Assembly (NCBI RefSeq): GCF_000374645.1
Contig: NZ_KB894812.1
Span: forward strand, 1-64,000
Direction: 5' to 3'
Length of the DNA stretch: 64,000 nucleotides
Source: Arhodomonas aquaeolei DSM 8974
GTDB lineage: Bacteria > Pseudomonadota > Gammaproteobacteria > Nitrococcales > Nitrococcaceae
The notes under the pieces are model-generated. The model made no database searches. It was not told where the DNA came from and saw nothing but the letters and a program-made list of their open reading frames with translations. Made by a program: the position numbers and the translations under genes. Shown one piece after another: positions 25,449 through 36,223 of this stretch; the stretch's first letter is position 1; every line of letters begins with the position of its first letter.

Positions 25449-27815
25449 TCAGGCGGCCCGGCCCGCTCCCGGGCGCTCGGCCCCGGCACCGGAGTCGTCC
25501 GTGACCTCGTGGCTGCGCGGGCGCGTGCGCACCTGCAGGTCGGTGAGCTCCTCGCGGTCCTTCTCGGCCGTGCGGTAGGCCTGGAAACGGCCGGCACCGT
25601 AGACCCGGTGCCAGGCGACGTCCCGCTGCTGGTACCAGGCCCCGGCATGCAGGGTGAAGTACGGGTCGGAGAGGTGCGGCCGCGCCAGCGCGACCAGGTC
25701 CGCACGCTCCGCCATGAGGATGGTGTTCACCTGGTCGGCGGTGGTGATGTTGCCCACGGCCATGGTCGCGACGCCGCTCTCGTTGCGCACCTTGTCGGCG
25801 AACGGGGTCTGGAACATGCGCCCGTATACGGGCTTCTGGTCCGGCACCGTCTGCCCCGCGGAGACGTCGATGAGGTCGACCCCGGCGTCGCGGAAGGCCC
25901 GGGCGATGGCGCTCAGGTCGGCGTCCGAGAGGCCGCCCTCCTTCCAGTCGGTCGCCGAGATACGCACCGACATCGGCTTGTCCTGCGGCCAGACCGCGCG
26001 GACCGCCTCGAAGACCTCCAGGGGATAGCGCAGACGGTTCTCGATGCCGCCGCCGTACTCGTCGTCGCGGACGTTGGTCAGCGGCGAGAGGAAGCTCGCG
26101 AGCAGGTAGCCGTGGGCCATGTGGACCTCGAGCATGTCGAAGCCCGCCTCCTCGGCGAACCGCGCCGAGCGCACGAAGTCGTCCCGCACCCGGTCCATGT
26201 CGGCACGGCTCATCTCCACCGGCACTTGGCTCTCGCCCTCGAAATAGGGGATGGGCGAGGCGGAATAGACCGGCCAGTTGCCCTCCGGCAGGGGGTGGTC
26301 CATGCGCTCCCAGCCCACCTGGGTCGAGCCCTTGCGCCCGGCGTGACCGAGCTGCATGCAGATGCGCGTGTCCGACTGGGCGTGGACGAAATCCACGATC
26401 CGGCGGAAGGCGTCGCGCTGGGCCTCGTTCCACAGCCCGGTGCAGCCGGGGGTGATTCGGGCGTCCGGGGACACGCAGGTCATCTCCGTGTACATCAGCC
26501 CGGCGCCGCCGACGGCACGGCTGCCGTAGTGCACCAGGTGCCAGTCGTTGGGCACGCCCTCCTCGGCCATATACTGCGCCATCGGCGAGACCACCACGCG
26601 GTTGGGCACGGTCATACCGCGCAGGCGCAGCGGCGTGAACATCGGCGGCGTGCCGTCGGCGGCCTCGAAGCCGCGCTCGCGCTCGCGGCGCAGGAACCAC
26701 GCGTTGCAGCGGTCGACGAAGGACTGGTCACGCAGCTGGAGGTTCTCGTAGGTCAGCTTCTTCGCCCGGGACATGAGCGCGAAGGCGAACGGCTCCGGGT
26801 CCATGCCCCAGTGCCGGTCGATGTTCTCGAACCAGGCGAGGGAGACGTCCGCGGCGTGCTGGGTGATCTCCACCTCGGTGCGGCGGCCCTCCTCGAAGTC
26901 CGCCAGGGCCGCGGCGACGTCGCCGGTGTGCGCCTTCACGGACTCGAACAGGGCGATGGCGCTCTCCATGGCGAGCTTGGTGCCCGAGCCGATGGAGTAG
27001 TGCGCGGTGTGCTGGGAGTCACCGAGCAGGACGATGTTGTCCTTGACCCAGCGTTCGTTGCGGATCATCGGGAACTGCCGCCAGATCGAGCGGTTGGCGA
27101 TCAGCGGGTGGCCGTCGAGTTCCTGGTCGAAGACCTCCTCGAGCACCGGGATGAACTCGTCCTCGCCCATCCGGTCGAAACCCAGCCCCTGCCAGGTCTC
27201 CGGTGCCATCTCCACCACCCAGGTGCTGCGGCCCGGCTCGTACTGGTAGCAGTGGGCGACCACCACGCCGTACTCCGTCTCCTGGAAGAAGTACTTGAAG
27301 GCATCGAACTCGCGGCTCGAGCCCAGCCAGCAGAAGTAGTTCCGGCGCCAGTCGAAGCGCGGCCGGAACCAGTCGCGGTGATTCTCGCGGATGCGGCTGT
27401 TGATGCCGTCGGCGGCGACGATGATGTCGCTGTCGGCGAACTGTGACTCGTCCTCAACCTCGGTGTTGAAATGCATGGTCACGCCGAGCTCGCGGCAGCG
27501 CTGCTGGAGGATCTGCAGCAGGGTCAGCCGCGAGCAGCCGCAGAAGCCATTGCCGCCTGAAGTGAGCACGTGGCCCTGGTAGTGCACGTCCACGTCGCCC
27601 CAGTAGGCGAAGCTGCGGCGGATCGCCTCGTAGGAGGCGTTGTCGTAGTCGTCGAGGAATCCGAGGGTCTCGTCGGAGAACACCACGCCGAAGCCGAAGG
27701 TGCTGTCCGGCGCATTACGCTCGTAGACGCTGACCTCCCAGTCCGGCCACTGTTTCTTGGTCAGCAGCGCCATGTACAGCCCGCCCGGTCCGCCGCCGAT
27801 GATGGTGATCTTCAT
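25449..27815 (-). CDS. abmA: 2-Aminobenzoyl-CoA monooxygenase/reductase (788 aa)
   Basis: Two enzymes in one chain. Residues 1 to about 380 form a single-component FAD monooxygenase (GGGPGG at 7-12, [14 protein letters not shown] near residue 290). From about 400 to 760 there is an old-yellow-enzyme FMN domain ([39 protein letters not shown]). In Azoarcus evansii this fusion hydroxylates 2-aminobenzoyl-CoA and reduces the ring to a 2-amino-5-oxocyclohexene carboxyl-CoA. ATG 27815 has GGAGGAG upstream; the longer frame to 27914 is not supported. Salicylyl-CoA 5-hydroxylases share the fold; the aminobenzoate ligase and RidA neighbours favour aminobenzoyl-CoA. Confidence 0.92.
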   Translation of the reverse strand: MKITIIGGGPGGLYMALLTKKQWPDWEVSVYERNAPDSTFGFGVVFSDETLGFLDDYDNASYEAIRRSFAYWGDVDVHYQGHVLTSGGNGFCGCSRLTLLQILQQRCRELGVTMHFNTEVEDESQFADSDIIVAADGINSRIRENHRDWFRPRFDWRRNYFCWLGSSREFDAFKYFFQETEYGVVVAHCYQYEPGRSTWVVEMAPETWQGLGFDRMGEDEFIPVLEEVFDQELDGHPLIANRSIWRQFPMIRNERWVKDNIVLLGDSQHTAHYSIGSGTKLAMESAIALFESVKAHTGDVAAALADFEEGRRTEVEITQHAADVSLAWFENIDRHWGMDPEPFAFALMSRAKKLTYENLQLRDQSFVDRCNAWFLRRERERGFEAADGTPPMFTPLRLRGMTVPNRVVVSPMAQYMAEEGVPNDWHLVHYGSRAVGGAGLMYTEMTCVSPDARITPGCTGLWNEAQRDAFRRIVDFVHAQSDTRICMQLGHAGRKGSTQVGWERMDHPLPEGNWPVYSASPIPYFEGESQVPVEMSRADMDRVRDDFVRSARFAEEAGFDMLEVHMAHGYLLASFLSPLTNVRDDEYGGGIENRLRYPLEVFEAVRAVWPQDKPMSVRISATDWKEGGLSDADLSAIARAFRDAGVDLIDVSAGQTVPDQKPVYGRMFQTPFADKVRNESGVATMAVGNITTADQVNTILMAERADLVALARPHLSDPYFTLHAGAWYQQRDVAWHRVYGAGRFQAYRTAEKDREELTDLQVRTRPRSHEVTDDSGAGAERPGAGRAA

Positions 27816-27952
27816 CGCTCCTCCGCAGTCGTCGTTCTGTCTGCCCGATTGTCCGTATCCGGCCGCCAGCGGCCGTGGATAGAGGCAGTATAATCGCGTT
27901 ATCTTACACGTCAACTTCTTACCTATAATGGATATGCCACAGTTCGATCATA

Positions 27953-27968
27953 GCTAAACATTTTATAC
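27953..27968 (-). promoter_or_regulatory. Candidate operator B for the anthranilate genes
   Basis: On the minus strand this reads GTATAAAATGTTTAGC, 13 of 16 bases identical to the site at 24772-24787. It lies midway between the divergent monooxygenase/reductase gene and the thioesterase-led operon, in a strongly AT-rich stretch. It is a candidate MarR 3 operator controlling both directions. Confidence 0.45.
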
Positions 27969-28040
27969 TTGAATTAAATCGGGGCACCGCTTAGCCTGAG
28001 CGCACCAATACGGGGCATGCCGCCCCCGGGAGCGGAACGG

Positions 28041-28496
28041 ATGCAGGAACTGATCACGTCACTGCCGGTCACCGGCGTCTGGTGCGACGCCACCGCGACG
28101 GTACACGGCTGGCGCTACCTGGAGGTGGTCAACCGCCTGATCGAGGACTGGTTCGAGCGGGTCGGGCATTCGTTTACCGACATGCACGTCAGCGCGGATA
28201 CCGGCACCCCCACCACCCGGCTCACCCTCGACGTGGCCACGCCGGCACGGCTCGGCGAGACCCTGGAGGTGCGGCTGCGCCTGCTCCGGCTCGGCCGCAG
28301 CTCGCTGGGCTTCCGGGTTACCGGGACCTGTGACGGCGCGCCGCGGCTGGACGCCGAGGCCACGCTGGTGTGGGTGCACAACGAAAACGGCCGACTGGCC
28401 AGCCGCCCCATCCCGGAGGCGCTGCGCGGGCGCATGCGCACGTGGCTCGATGGATCCGGGGACAAGGAAACCGTACAACCGGGAGCCGAGGCATGA
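28041..28496 (+). CDS. Hotdog-fold thioesterase-like protein (151 aa)
   Basis: Resembles 4-hydroxybenzoyl-CoA thioesterases: an early Asp in GVWCDATATVHGWRYLEVVNR, a long helix (EVVNRLIEDWFERVG) and a sheet ending VTGTCDGAPRLDAEATLVWV. The usual [11 protein letters not shown] core is replaced, though the Asp is retained. I prefer the ATG at 28041 (GGAGCGGAACGG upstream) to that at 28017. It is the first gene of the plus-strand beta-oxidation operon and overlaps the SDR start (ATGA). It may release CoA from a pathway intermediate or dead-end thioester. Confidence 0.75.
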   Translation: MQELITSLPVTGVWCDATATVHGWRYLEVVNRLIEDWFERVGHSFTDMHVSADTGTPTTRLTLDVATPARLGETLEVRLRLLRLGRSSLGFRVTGTCDGAPRLDAEATLVWVHNENGRLASRPIPEALRGRMRTWLDGSGDKETVQPGAEA

Positions 28497-29257
28497 ACGA
28501 TAACGCCCCACGCCACGCCGTGATCACCGGCGGCGGCACCGGCATCGGTGCCGCCATCGCCCGGCGCCTCGCCGCCGAGGGTATGGACGTCACCCTGATG
28601 GGCCGCCGCGCCGATCCGCTGGAGGACACCGCCGCCCGCATCCCGGGGGCACGCGCGATCACGGCGGACGTCACCGATGCCGACGCCGTCGCCGCGGCGT
28701 TCACCGAGGCGCGCTCGGCACACGGCCCGGTGGACGTGCTGGTGAACAACGCCGGCGCCGCGCGCACCGCGCCGTTTCACCGGCTCTCTGCCGGGGACTG
28801 GCAGGCGATGCTCGACGTCAATCTCTCGGGGGTCTTCCACTGCATGCAGGCCGCCGTCGCCGACATGCGCGAGAGCGGCAGCGGGCGCGTGGTCAACATC
28901 GCCAGCACCGCCGCGCTCAAGGGCTACCCCTACGTGGCCGGCTACTGCGCCGCCAAGCACGGCGTCGTGGGGCTGACCCGGGCGGTGGCCCTGGAGCTCG
29001 CCCGCGAACGGATCACGGTCAACGCCGTGTGCCCCGGCTACACGGACACCGAGCTGGTGGCCAACGCCCTGGACACCATCACCGAGAAGACCGGGCGCTC
29101 CCGCGAGGAGGCGCTCCAGGAGTTCGTGAAGGTCAACCCGCAGCGGCGCCTCGTCCAGCCCGAGGAGGTCGCGGAGACGGTGGCCTGGCTGTGCCGCGCG
29201 AACGCCGCCGCGGTCACCGGCCAGGCGATCTCGGTCTCCGGCGGCGAGGTGATGTAG
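28493..29257 (+). CDS. SDR-family 3-hydroxyacyl-CoA dehydrogenase of the anthranilate operon (254 aa)
   Basis: Classical SDR with cofactor loop [12 protein letters not shown] (about residues 13-24), NNAGAA, catalytic Ser in NIASTAA and Tyr-x3-Lys in YCAAKHG. FabG/PhaB-like. In the Azoarcus abm cluster a 3-hydroxyacyl-CoA dehydrogenase acts after ring reduction; this is the likely counterpart. It is translationally coupled to the preceding thioesterase-like gene and 76 bp from the enoyl-CoA hydratase. Confidence 0.87.
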   Translation: MNDNAPRHAVITGGGTGIGAAIARRLAAEGMDVTLMGRRADPLEDTAARIPGARAITADVTDADAVAAAFTEARSAHGPVDVLVNNAGAARTAPFHRLSAGDWQAMLDVNLSGVFHCMQAAVADMRESGSGRVVNIASTAALKGYPYVAGYCAAKHGVVGLTRAVALELARERITVNAVCPGYTDTELVANALDTITEKTGRSREEALQEFVKVNPQRRLVQPEEVAETVAWLCRANAAAVTGQAISVSGGEVM

Positions 29258-29333
29258 CCGCCGGCGCGCGCGCCGCGGAACCGCGGCCCCGACCCGGCGG
29301 AACGGACGACGCGAATCACAGGAGAGAACGAGC

Positions 29334-30143
29334 ATGGACCCGAACACCTACCGCCCCGAGCACTTCCGCTGGGAGATGCGCGGCGAGACCGCGCTGGTCA
29401 CCCTGGACCGGCCGGAGCGCAAGAACCCGCTGACCTTCGACTCCTACGCCGAGCTGCGCGACCTGTTCCGCTCGCTGGTGTACGTCGACGGGGTCAAGGC
29501 GGTCGTGATCCAGGGCGCCGGCGACAACTTCTGCTCCGGCGGCGACGTGCACGAGATCATCGGCCCGCTGACCGAGCGCGACATGAAAGGCCTGCTCGCC
29601 TTCACCCGCATGACCGGCGACCTGGTCAAGGCCATACGCGCCTGCCCGCAGCCGGTGATCGCCGCCATCGACGGCATCTGCGCCGGTGCCGGCGCGGCCA
29701 TCGCCATGGCCGCGGACATCCGCTACGGCACCCCCCGGGCGAAGGTCGCCTACCTGTTCACCCGGGTGGGGCTCGCCGGCTGCGACATGGGCGCCTGCGC
29801 GATCCTGCCGCGCATCATCGGCCAGGGCCGCGCCTCGGAGCTGCTGTTCACCGGGCGCAGCATGCGCGCCGAGGAGGGCGAGCGCTGGGGCTTCTACAAC
29901 CGCCTCTGCGAGCCCGAGACACTCGGCGACGACGCCCTCGCCATGGCGGAGCAGCTCGTGGCCGGGCCGAACTTCGCCCACGGCATCACCAAGACCATGC
30001 TCAACCAGGAGTGGAACATGGGACTGGACCAGGCCATCGAGTCGGAGGCCCAGGCCCAGGCGGTGTGCATGCAGACCGAGGACTTCCGCCGCGCCTACCG
30101 GGCCTTCGTCGCCCGTGAGCAGCCGGTGTTCGAGGGCGACTGA
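29334..30143 (+). CDS. Enoyl-CoA hydratase/isomerase (269 aa)
   Basis: Crotonase-family protein. The oxyanion-hole segments are [11 protein letters not shown] (about residues 63-73) and [19 protein letters not shown] (about 112-130). The second catalytic position lies in [22 protein letters not shown] and carries Asp rather than the Glu of mitochondrial crotonase, as in many aromatic-pathway members. It should hydrate or open a cyclic unsaturated CoA ester after ring reduction. GGAGAG precedes the ATG. One base separates it from the acyl-CoA dehydrogenase gene. Confidence 0.88.
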   Translation: MDPNTYRPEHFRWEMRGETALVTLDRPERKNPLTFDSYAELRDLFRSLVYVDGVKAVVIQGAGDNFCSGGDVHEIIGPLTERDMKGLLAFTRMTGDLVKAIRACPQPVIAAIDGICAGAGAAIAMAADIRYGTPRAKVAYLFTRVGLAGCDMGACAILPRIIGQGRASELLFTGRSMRAEEGERWGFYNRLCEPETLGDDALAMAEQLVAGPNFAHGITKTMLNQEWNMGLDQAIESEAQAQAVCMQTEDFRRAYRAFVAREQPVFEGD

Positions 30144-30144
30144 C

Positions 30145-31320
30145 ATGAGCGACCGCAGCTTCCTCGACTGGCCCTTCCTCGAGGCCCGGCACCGCGAGCA
30201 CGCCGCGGACCTGGACGCCTGGGCGCGGGAGGCCGTGACCGGCCTGGACGAGTCGGACGTGGACGCCACCTGCCGCGAGCTCGTCCGCCGTCTCGGCGCC
30301 GGCGGCTGGCTCGCCCCCTGCGTGGCCCTGGACGCCGGCGACCGCCTGGACGTGCGCACCCTGTGCCTGACCCGCGAGACCCTCGCGCGGCACGACGGGC
30401 TCGCCGACTTCGCCTTCGCCATGCAGGGGCTCGGCACCGGTCCCATCTCGCTGTTCGGCACCCCGGAGCAGCGCGGGCGCTGGCTGCCGCCGGTGCGCGC
30501 CGGCGAGGCCGTCGCCGCGTTCGCCCTCTCCGAGCCGGAGGCGGGATCGGACGTCAGCGCCCTCGCCACCACGGCCCGGCGCGAGGGCGACGAGTACGTG
30601 CTCGACGGCACCAAGACGTGGATATCCAACGGCGGCATCGCCGACGTCTACACGGTGTTCGCCCGCACCGGCGAGGGTCCCGGTGCGAAGGGCCTCTCGG
30701 CGTTCGTCGTGCCCGCCGGTACCCCGGGCTTCTCGGTGCCCGGGCGTATCGAGCTGATGGCGCCGCACCCGCTCGGCACCCTGCGCTTCGAGGGCTGCCG
30801 CATCCCCGCCGCGAACCGGATCGGCGAGCCCGGCAAGGGCTTCCGCATCGCCATGGCCACTCTGGACGTGTTCCGGTCCACGGTGGGCGCGGCGGCCCTC
30901 GGCTTCGCCCGGCGCGCGCTGGACGAGGCCCTTGGCCACACCACCCGCCGCGAGCTCTTCGGCGCACCGCTCGCCGACATGCAGCTCACCCAGGCGAAGC
31001 TCGCGGACATGGCGCTGGACGTCGACGCCAGCGCGCTGCTGGTCTACCGCGCCGCCTGGGCGAAGGACTGCCACGCCGAGCGGGTCACCCGCGAGGCCTC
31101 GATGGCCAAGCTCCACGCCACCGAGCACGCCCAGCGGGTGATCGACGCGGCGGTGCAGATGCACGGCGGCCACGGCGTCACCTCCGGCGTGCCCGTGGAG
31201 CGGCTCTACCGCGACATCCGCGCGCTGCGGATCTACGAGGGTGCCTCGGAGATCCAGCAGCAGGTGATCGCCCGCCAGGTGCTCTCGGCCTTCCGCGACG
31301 GCGGGGGTAACGGGGCATGA
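30145..31320 (+). CDS. Acyl-CoA dehydrogenase (391 aa)
   Basis: FAD acyl-CoA dehydrogenase. [19 protein letters not shown] (about residues 127-145) and [13 protein letters not shown] are the FAD/substrate loops; the catalytic Glu is in [11 protein letters not shown] near residue 365. The start just after the hydratase stop, and the ATGA overlap with the next thioesterase gene, show tight operon structure. It is expected to oxidise a cyclohexenyl or ring-opened CoA ester of the anthranilate route. Confidence 0.88.
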   Translation: MSDRSFLDWPFLEARHREHAADLDAWAREAVTGLDESDVDATCRELVRRLGAGGWLAPCVALDAGDRLDVRTLCLTRETLARHDGLADFAFAMQGLGTGPISLFGTPEQRGRWLPPVRAGEAVAAFALSEPEAGSDVSALATTARREGDEYVLDGTKTWISNGGIADVYTVFARTGEGPGAKGLSAFVVPAGTPGFSVPGRIELMAPHPLGTLRFEGCRIPAANRIGEPGKGFRIAMATLDVFRSTVGAAALGFARRALDEALGHTTRRELFGAPLADMQLTQAKLADMALDVDASALLVYRAAWAKDCHAERVTREASMAKLHATEHAQRVIDAAVQMHGGHGVTSGVPVERLYRDIRALRIYEGASEIQQQVIARQVLSAFRDGGGNGA

Positions 31321-31745
31321 GCACGCCGGTCCACCGCGCCACCCGCCAGGTGCGTTTCCAGCACTGCGACCCGGCGGGCATCGTGTTCTACCCCCGCTAC
31401 TTCGAGCTCCTGGAGGAGATCGTGACCACCTGGCTCGCCTCGCTCACCGACGCCGGCAGCGAGGCCGCCCTGCTCGCTGCCCGCGGCGAAGCACCGAGGA
31501 TCGAGCGGCTGGAGTGCCGGTTCTCCCGTCCGAGCCTGCTCGGCGAGCACATCGACTACACGCTCGAGGTGCGGGACGTCGACGCCGCCCGCGTGACCCT
31601 CGACTACCGCATCCAGCACGGCACGGAGGAGCGGGTCGCCGGCACGATCGTGCTGCGCTGGTACCGCTTCGCGCCCCGGCCCGAGGCCGCGGCGCTGCCG
31701 CCGACCCTGCGCACGCGGCTGGGCCCGCCGGCGCAACGAACCTGA
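31317..31745 (+). CDS. 4-Hydroxybenzoyl-CoA-thioesterase-family enzyme (142 aa)
   Basis: Canonical hotdog thioesterase: [20 protein letters not shown] (about residues 11-30) contains the catalytic Asp of the 4HBT family, followed by the helix [11 protein letters not shown]. It hydrolyses an aryl- or acyl-CoA. It overlaps the acyl-CoA dehydrogenase stop by four bases and precedes the RidA-like gene by 19 bp. It is the second thioesterase of the operon. Confidence 0.88.
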   Translation: MSTPVHRATRQVRFQHCDPAGIVFYPRYFELLEEIVTTWLASLTDAGSEAALLAARGEAPRIERLECRFSRPSLLGEHIDYTLEVRDVDAARVTLDYRIQHGTEERVAGTIVLRWYRFAPRPEAAALPPTLRTRLGPPAQRT

Positions 31746-31764
31746 TCCAAGGAGAGTAACCGCT

Positions 31765-32157
31765 ATGCAGACCGTCAATCCGGAAGGCTGGAAGCGCCCC
31801 AAGGGCTACTCCAACGGCACCACCGCCCGGGGCCGCATGGTCTTCACCGGCGGCCTGGTCGGCTGGGACGAGACCGAGAGCTTTCCCAGCAGCGACTTCA
31901 TCGACCAGGTCCGCCAGGTGCTGAAGAACACCGTCGCCGTGCTCGGCGCCGCCGACGCCGGCCCGGAGCACGTCGTGCGCATGACCTGGTACATCACCGA
32001 CAAGCACGAGTACCTGGCGCGGCTCAAGGAGATGGGTGAGGCCTACCGCGAGGTCATGGGCCGCACCTTCCCCGCCATGGCCATGGTGCAGGTCGCCGCC
32101 CTGATCGAGGACGACGCCAAGGTCGAGGTCGAGACCACCGCCGTGGTACCGGACTGA
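31765..32157 (+). CDS. RidA-family protein with altered active site (130 aa)
   Basis: RidA/YjgF fold of standard length. RidA enzymes hydrolyse enamines/imines, releasing ammonia. Compared with E. coli RidA, the FPARSC segment reads FPAMAM, so Arg105, which binds the substrate carboxylate, is Met105, and Cys107 is Met. The Glu120 position is retained (Glu121 in KVEVE) and so is the Tyr near residue 15. Losing the carboxylate anchor would suit a CoA thioester substrate. Ring reduction of 2-aminobenzoyl-CoA gives a vinylogous enamine, so this protein is a good candidate for the deamination step; that is inference. AAGGAG precedes the ATG. Confidence 0.85.
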   Translation: MQTVNPEGWKRPKGYSNGTTARGRMVFTGGLVGWDETESFPSSDFIDQVRQVLKNTVAVLGAADAGPEHVVRMTWYITDKHEYLARLKEMGEAYREVMGRTFPAMAMVQVAALIEDDAKVEVETTAVVPD

Positions 32158-32161
32158 GCCG

Positions 32162-32184
32162 TCCCGCGGCGCGCCGCCGCGGGA
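32162..32184 (+). terminator. Hairpin after the RidA gene
   Basis: TCCCGCGGCG (32162-32171) pairs perfectly with CGCCGCGGGA (32175-32184) across three bases, directly after the RidA stop. No U-tract follows, so it may be a processing or weak termination signal. Confidence 0.45.
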
Positions 32185-32210
32185 TGCGGCGGCGCGTCAA
32201 CGAAAACACT

Positions 32211-32241
32211 TTGCATATAAAAAAGTAAAATCTAAACTTTT
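32211..32241 (+). promoter_or_regulatory. Candidate promoter with overlapping inverted repeat
   Basis: TTGCAT (32211-32216) and TAAACT (32233-32238) are spaced 16 bp, a plausible sigma-70 promoter in an AT-rich island ahead of the aminobenzoate ligase. AAAAGT (32221-32226) and ACTTTT (32236-32241) form an inverted repeat over the -10 box, a good place for a repressor. Confidence 0.4.
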
Positions 32242-32372
32242 GTCCCGTAACGCGGCTGACCGCCGCTGACGGGACGGATAACGACAATGCGGCCGCCGGG
32301 CCGCCACCCCACGTGGAGACCACCGCCCACGTGCGGCCCCGGACGGCACGCGGACAAGGGGAGAGAGGAGCA

Positions 32373-33998
32373 ATGACGCGCCCGCTGCGGGATACGTTCG
32401 CGGACGAGCACCTGCCGCCACCGTCGCAATGGCCGGTCCTCGACCTGTCGCACCCGGCCTATCACTTCCCGGACCGGCTCAACTGCGTGACCGAGCTGCT
32501 CGACCGCTGGATCGAGCGCGGCCATGGCGGGCACCGCTGCCTGCTCACGCCGGATGCCACCTGGTCCTATAACGACCTCCACGAGACGGTGAACCGCCTC
32601 GCCAACTACCTCGTCTCCGGGATGGGGATGGTGCCGGGCAACCGCGTACTGCTGCGCGCCCCCAACAATCCGATGATGGTGGCCGCCTACCTGGCGGTGA
32701 TGAAGGCCGGAGGCATCGCCGTGGGCACCATGCCCATGCTGCGCGCCGGCGAGCTGGCGCCGATCGTGGAAAAGGCGCGGATCACTCACGCCCTGTGCGA
32801 CATCCGCCTCGCCGACGAGCTGCGCGCCACTGCCGAGACCCACCCGGTGCTCGAGCACTGCGCCTTCTTCGGCGGCGGTCCCGGCACGCTGGACAATGCG
32901 CTAGAGGACCAGCCCACGACCTTCGAGGCGTGGGACAGTGCCGCCGACGAGACCTGCCTGATCGCGTTCACCTCGGGGACCACCGGCGCCCCCAAGGGCA
33001 CCATGCACTTCCACCGGGACATGCTCGCGATCTGCGAGGGCTTCTCCCGGCAGATCCTGCGCCCCGATCCGGACGACCTGTTCACGGGCAGCCCGCCCAT
33101 CGCCTTCACCTTCGGCCTCGGCGGGCTGGTGCTCTTTCCCCTGCACGCGGGCGCCGCCACCCTGCTGCTGGAGCGCGCCCCGCCCGCGGAACTGCTCGGC
33201 CACATCGAGCGCCATCGCGTGAGCGTGGTGTTCACCGCCCCCACGGCCTACCGCGCGATGGCCGCCGAGGCGGGACGCTTCGATCTCGCGAGCTGGCACA
33301 AGGGAGTGTCCGCCGGCGAGCACCTGCCCGCCGCGACCTGGCACGACGTCCACGAAAAGCTCGGGCTGCGGCTGATCGACGGCATCGGCGCCACCGAGAT
33401 GCTGCACATCTTCATCTCCGCCCGCGAGGAGGACATCCGCCCCGGCAGCACCGGCCGGCCGGTGCCCGGCTACGAGGTCCGTATCCTCGACGACGACGGC
33501 AACGAGGCACCGGAGAACACCCCCGGACGCCTCGCCGTGCGCGGCCCCACGGGCTGCCGCTATCTCGACGACGAACGCCAGGCCCGCTACGTGCAGGACG
33601 GCTGGAACATCACCGGCGACACCTTCCGCCGCGACGCGGACGGCTACCTCTGGTACGTCGCCCGCTCCGATGACATGATCGTCTCCGCGGGCTACAACAT
33701 CTCCGGGCCCGAGGTCGAGAACGCCCTGCTCTCCCACGAGGCCGTCGCCGAGTGCGCGGTGATCGGCGTGCCCGACGTGGACCGGGGACGGATCGTGAAG
33801 GCCTACGTGGTCCCCGCGGCGGGGGTGAGCGGCGACGACGAACTGGCGGCGGCGCTGCAGGCGCACGTCAAGGCCACCATCGCGCCGTACAAGTATCCGC
33901 GGGCGATCGGCTTCGTCGACGCCCTGCCCCGCACCGCCACCGGCAAGCTCCAGCGCTTCCGGCTGCGCGAGGCCGGGGAGGAGGCCGGCGGGGCCTGA
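32373..33998 (+). CDS. abmG: 2-Aminobenzoate-CoA ligase (541 aa)
   Basis: AMP-forming ligase of the benzoate/aminobenzoate group. Motifs: LIAFTSGTTGAPKGTMHFHRD (ATP loop, about residues 198-218), GIGATEMLHIF, NITGDTFRRDADGYLW and the final Lys in TATGKLQRFRLR near residue 526. It makes 2-aminobenzoyl-CoA from anthranilate for the monooxygenase/reductase at 25449-27815. ATG 32373 has a GAGAGGAG site. It heads its own unit, followed at 49 bp by the ABC importer, so uptake and activation are probably co-expressed. Benzoate cannot be excluded as a substrate from sequence alone. Confidence 0.88.
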   Translation: MTRPLRDTFADEHLPPPSQWPVLDLSHPAYHFPDRLNCVTELLDRWIERGHGGHRCLLTPDATWSYNDLHETVNRLANYLVSGMGMVPGNRVLLRAPNNPMMVAAYLAVMKAGGIAVGTMPMLRAGELAPIVEKARITHALCDIRLADELRATAETHPVLEHCAFFGGGPGTLDNALEDQPTTFEAWDSAADETCLIAFTSGTTGAPKGTMHFHRDMLAICEGFSRQILRPDPDDLFTGSPPIAFTFGLGGLVLFPLHAGAATLLLERAPPAELLGHIERHRVSVVFTAPTAYRAMAAEAGRFDLASWHKGVSAGEHLPAATWHDVHEKLGLRLIDGIGATEMLHIFISAREEDIRPGSTGRPVPGYEVRILDDDGNEAPENTPGRLAVRGPTGCRYLDDERQARYVQDGWNITGDTFRRDADGYLWYVARSDDMIVSAGYNISGPEVENALLSHEAVAECAVIGVPDVDRGRIVKAYVVPAAGVSGDDELAAALQAHVKATIAPYKYPRAIGFVDALPRTATGKLQRFRLREAGEEAGGA

Positions 33999-34047
33999 GC
34001 GGTGCCGGCCCGGCGCATACAATCACAACACGAGCGAGGATAACGGC

Positions 34048-35229
<1,182 letters not shown>

Positions 35230-35305
35230 CGTAGCGCCGGGGCGGCGCCGGGGCATCCGCCCGCGGCGCCGCCCGCGCCCTTGATCTCTTCGGGAGCCGA
35301 TCGGG

Positions 35306-36223
35306 ATGCAGCTGCTGCTCGAACAGGTGCTGAACGGCCTGCAGTTCGGGGTCACCCTGCTGCTGATGGCCTCGGGCCTGACCCTGGTGTTCGGCATCAT
35401 GCGGCTGATCAACCTCGCCCACGGGTCGCTGTTCATGGTGGGCGCCTACGTCGGCGCGACGGCGCTCGCCTACACCGGCAGCTTCCTCCTCGGCCTCGCT
35501 GCCGGGGTGGCGGCCGCCGCGCTCACCGGCATGGCCATGGAGGCACTGATCATCCGGCGGCTCTACCGCCGCGACCACCTCGACCAGGTGCTCGCCACCT
35601 TCGGGCTGATCCTGTTCTTCAACGAGCTGGTGCGCGTGGTCTGGGGGCGGCAGCCGCTCAGCATGGACACCCCGGCGTGGCTGTCGGGCCACGTGACGGT
35701 GCTGCCCGGCGTGCCCTATCCGTCGTTTCGGCTGGCGGTGATCGCCGTGGGCGTGGCGGTCATCGCCCTGCTCTACGTGCTGATCATGCGCACCCGCGTG
35801 GGCATGCGCATCCGCGCCGGTGCCAGCAACCGCGAGATGATCGCCGCCCTGGGGGTCAACATCCGGCTGCTCTACACCCTGGTGTTCGGCTTCGGCGCCT
35901 GCCTCGCCGGGCTCGCCGGGGTGATGGCCGCGCCCTTCCTGGCGGTGCAGTCCGGCATGGGCGAGGACATCCTCATCCTGACCTTCGTGGTGATCGTGAT
36001 CGGCGGCATCGGCTCGATCCGCGGCGCGGTGGCCGGGGCGCTGCTGGTGGGCGTGGTCGACACCCTGGGCCGCGCCTACCTGCCCGACCTGTTCGCCCTG
36101 TGGCTGCCGCCGGCCTCCGCCGGGACGGTGGGCACGGCGCTGTCGTCCATGGCCATCTACGTACTCATGGCCGCGGTGCTCGCCATCCGCCCGCAGGGCC
36201 TGTTCGGGGGCGCCCATGACTAG
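35306..36223 (+). CDS. livH: ABC transporter permease, LivH type (305 aa)
   Basis: Inner-membrane permease of the HAAT family, about eight helices. It starts MQLLLEQVLNGLQFGVTLLLMASGLTLVFG and has the LivH signature INLAHGSLFMVGAYVG (about residues 35-50). The C-terminus AIRPQGLFGG is also typical. It overlaps livM by 8 bp. Confidence 0.92.
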   Translation: MQLLLEQVLNGLQFGVTLLLMASGLTLVFGIMRLINLAHGSLFMVGAYVGATALAYTGSFLLGLAAGVAAAALTGMAMEALIIRRLYRRDHLDQVLATFGLILFFNELVRVVWGRQPLSMDTPAWLSGHVTVLPGVPYPSFRLAVIAVGVAVIALLYVLIMRTRVGMRIRAGASNREMIAALGVNIRLLYTLVFGFGACLAGLAGVMAAPFLAVQSGMGEDILILTFVVIVIGGIGSIRGAVAGALLVGVVDTLGRAYLPDLFALWLPPASAGTVGTALSSMAIYVLMAAVLAIRPQGLFGGAHD

